NCBI GenBank assembly: GCA_023511795.1
Contig: JAIMAU010000003.1
Location: 186,001-250,000, forward strand
Direction of reading: 5' to 3'
DNA length: 64,000 nucleotides
Origin: Armatimonadota bacterium
GTDB lineage: Bacteria; Armatimonadota; UBA5829; DTJY01
Shown: positions 62,737 to 64,000 of the stretch, in pieces
Position numbering within the stretch: position 1 is the first letter of the stretch
How the letters are laid out: the number at the start of each line of letters is the position of its first letter
Notes under the pieces: model-generated
Told to the model about the DNA's origin: nothing
Database searches by the model: none
What the model saw: the letters and a program-made list of their open reading frames with translations, nothing else
Program-made: the position numbers and the translations under genes

Positions 62737-63780
62737 GTGTCGCAAAAAATTAGAGTTGCCGTCTTAATGGGAGGAAGATCTAAAGAGCGGGAAGTCTCAC
62801 TCTCAACGGGCCGAATGATTATGAACGCTCTAGACCCGCAAAAGTACGACGCCTTTGCGGTTGATAGTGCACTGATTGGGGTATCGGCCGCAACTCAACC
62901 GAAAACTGCCTTTACAGGGTCGTCGGCGAAGGCTGAACCTTCATCCAATGCGTCGATTGAACTGCGGCCTCTTGACGACATAGTTCGAATGGACGACCAT
63001 TCTCCAAAACCTGATGTAGTAATTATCGCACTCCATGGAAAGTTTGGCGAAGATGGCACCATTCAGGGACTACTTGAGCTACTTGAAATACCATATGTCG
63101 GCTCGGGCGTGCTTGCCAGCGCCCTAGCTCTCAATAAAATCATGGCTCGCAAAGTGCTCCAATACGAGGGAATCCCTGTTCCTAAGGGTCTTTCAATTCG
63201 CCGAGGCAGCGATATAAAAGAATTCCAGGCCGAAGTCGAGCGCATATTAGGTTACCCCGTCATCGTTAAGCCCAATGAGGAAGGTTCTACCATTGGCATC
63301 AGCATAGTTCGAACTGCAGGGGACTTCGCTAAGGCCATCGAATCTGCCTATGAATACGACAGCGACATTTTAGTTGAGGAATTCATCGAGGGCGGAGTTG
63401 AGATTACCGGCGCAGTGCTTGGCAATGAAAAGCCTTTCGTTCTACCGTTAGTTGAAATTGTACCCGAAGGTGGGTTCTATGATTACCATGCCAAATATAC
63501 ACCTGGCGCAACCGAGGAAATCTGTCCAGCTCGCATCCCAAGGGAACAATACCGCGAAGCCGAGCGCTTGGCACTCGCATCACATAAAGCTCTTGGATGC
63601 AGGGGGATGTCGCGCACAGACATGATAGTCAAAGGAACGAACATTTGGGTGCTAGAGGTAAACACAATCCCGGGAATGACCCCAACAAGCCTGCTACCGC
63701 GTGCGGCACAAGCCGCGGGTATTTCTTTCCCAAAGCTGCTTGATATGTTAATCGAGTACGCATTGGAAGGCAGAGCTTAA
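62737..63780 (+). CDS. ddl: D-alanine-D-alanine ligase
   Basis: 347 residues from GTG 62737, one base after the murB stop. ATP-grasp enzyme: VLMGGRSKEREVSLSTG at the start, LHGKFGEDGTIQGLLE, YVGSGVLASALALNK and WVLEVNTIPGMTPTSL are Ddl signatures. It makes D-Ala-D-Ala for MurF. Its stop shares its final base with the ftsQ ATG (TAATG). Confidence 0.95.
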   Translation: MSQKIRVAVLMGGRSKEREVSLSTGRMIMNALDPQKYDAFAVDSALIGVSAATQPKTAFTGSSAKAEPSSNASIELRPLDDIVRMDDHSPKPDVVIIALHGKFGEDGTIQGLLELLEIPYVGSGVLASALALNKIMARKVLQYEGIPVPKGLSIRRGSDIKEFQAEVERILGYPVIVKPNEEGSTIGISIVRTAGDFAKAIESAYEYDSDILVEEFIEGGVEITGAVLGNEKPFVLPLVEIVPEGGFYDYHAKYTPGATEEICPARIPREQYREAERLALASHKALGCRGMSRTDMIVKGTNIWVLEVNTIPGMTPTSLLPRAAQAAGISFPKLLDMLIEYALEGRA

Positions 63781-64000
63781 TGAACGATATTACCTACATA
63801 CAGCCGAGACCAAAGCGCCGACGTCGAAAGCGCTACATCATAAACGCTTGGCGTCTGACATTATCTTGCCTGCTCTTTCTACTTTTCTTGGAACTTGTGG
63901 CAACAGCTTTCACCTCGCCATGGTTCTATATTACTAATATCAGAGTTGAAGGGACAAAAATTCTTTCTCCAAAAGCGGTAGCGCAGGATCTTAATATTCC
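63780..64000 (+). CDS. ftsQ: Cell division protein FtsQ, N-terminal part
   Basis: 73 complete residues before the window ends. A basic tail (RPKRRRRKRY), one membrane segment (about 25-45) and the start of a POTRA domain (FYITNIRVEGTKILSPKAV) fit FtsQ/DivIB, which bridges FtsL-FtsB and the periplasm. Named by topology and by its position after ddl in the dcw order. Confidence 0.85.
   Translation, partial: MNDITYIQPRPKRRRRKRYIINAWRLTLSCLLFLLFLELVATAFTSPWFYITNIRVEGTKILSPKAVAQDLNI

Noticed and set aside
1-64000. tRNA, rRNA, CRISPR or insertion sequence
   Set aside because: No T-loop-type GTTCRANYC with a cloverleaf, no rRNA-like stretch, no regularly spaced repeats and no transposase reading frame was seen by eye; a covariance search could still find a short one.

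Overview
The window suggests a diderm bacterium of an under-described, non-proteobacterial lineage; an Armatimonadota-like genome is my best inference, with no marker-gene proof. The reasons are an S-layer-homology outer-membrane porin, a DUF3084/RuvC-like gene pair of the kind seen in cyanobacteria and their diderm relatives, a Firmicutes-type mcsA-mcsB-clpC locus, a complete dcw (cell wall/division) cluster with a meso-DAP type MurE, and many Gfo/Idh/MocA oxidoreductases, TIM-barrel sugar isomerases and secreted beta-helix or glycosidase-like proteins. Several promoters match the sigma70 consensus closely with 17-18 bp spacers. GTG and TTG starts are frequent. I saw no tRNA, rRNA, CRISPR array, transposase or prophage gene.

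Layout. 1-9.6 kb: envelope genes (DUF3084 protein, RuvC-like nuclease, SLH porin with a long structured leader, a small secreted protein, a barrel-like protein, a lipoprotein, an ABC ATPase with a short permease). 9.7-11.8 kb: oxidoreductase plus sugar isomerase. 12-17 kb: ilvE-mcsA-mcsB-clpC, covering a branched-chain aminotransferase and the arginine-phosphorylation/ClpC proteolysis system. 17.1-48.6 kb: an accessory carbohydrate region with a URO-D-like methyltransferase, pectate-lyase-like and GH141-like beta-helix proteins, IolB with a partner isomerase, a SpoIIE-type phosphatase, two SIS proteins, a BadF-type sugar kinase, a large glycosidase-like protein, ThuA, DUF4838, a NagB-like protein and two polytopic membrane proteins. 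An Rrf2-ferredoxin-Hcp nitrosative/redox stress unit (41.8-44.8 kb) lies inside it. 48.9-64 kb: mraZ-rsmH-ftsL-ftsI-murE-murF-mraY-murD-ftsW-murG-murC-murB-ddl-ftsQ, cut by the window end.

How the genes work together. The dcw cluster makes lipid II from UDP-GlcNAc-derived precursors and carries the core septal division proteins. The 37.4-31.7 kb minus-strand operon (oxidoreductase, BadF-type kinase, secreted glycosidase-like protein, SIS isomerase) reads as a self-contained pathway for an unidentified, perhaps amino, sugar. The most unusual non-coding signals are a GC-rich multi-helix element at 18.4-18.6 kb, whose wobble pairs favour plus-strand RNA; a leader ahead of the SLH porin in which one anti-Shine-Dalgarno octamer can pair with either of two identical octamers, one being the ribosome binding site; a small two-hairpin transcript candidate at 26.15-26.21 kb; and matching micro-ORF leaders in front of ftsL and ftsI.
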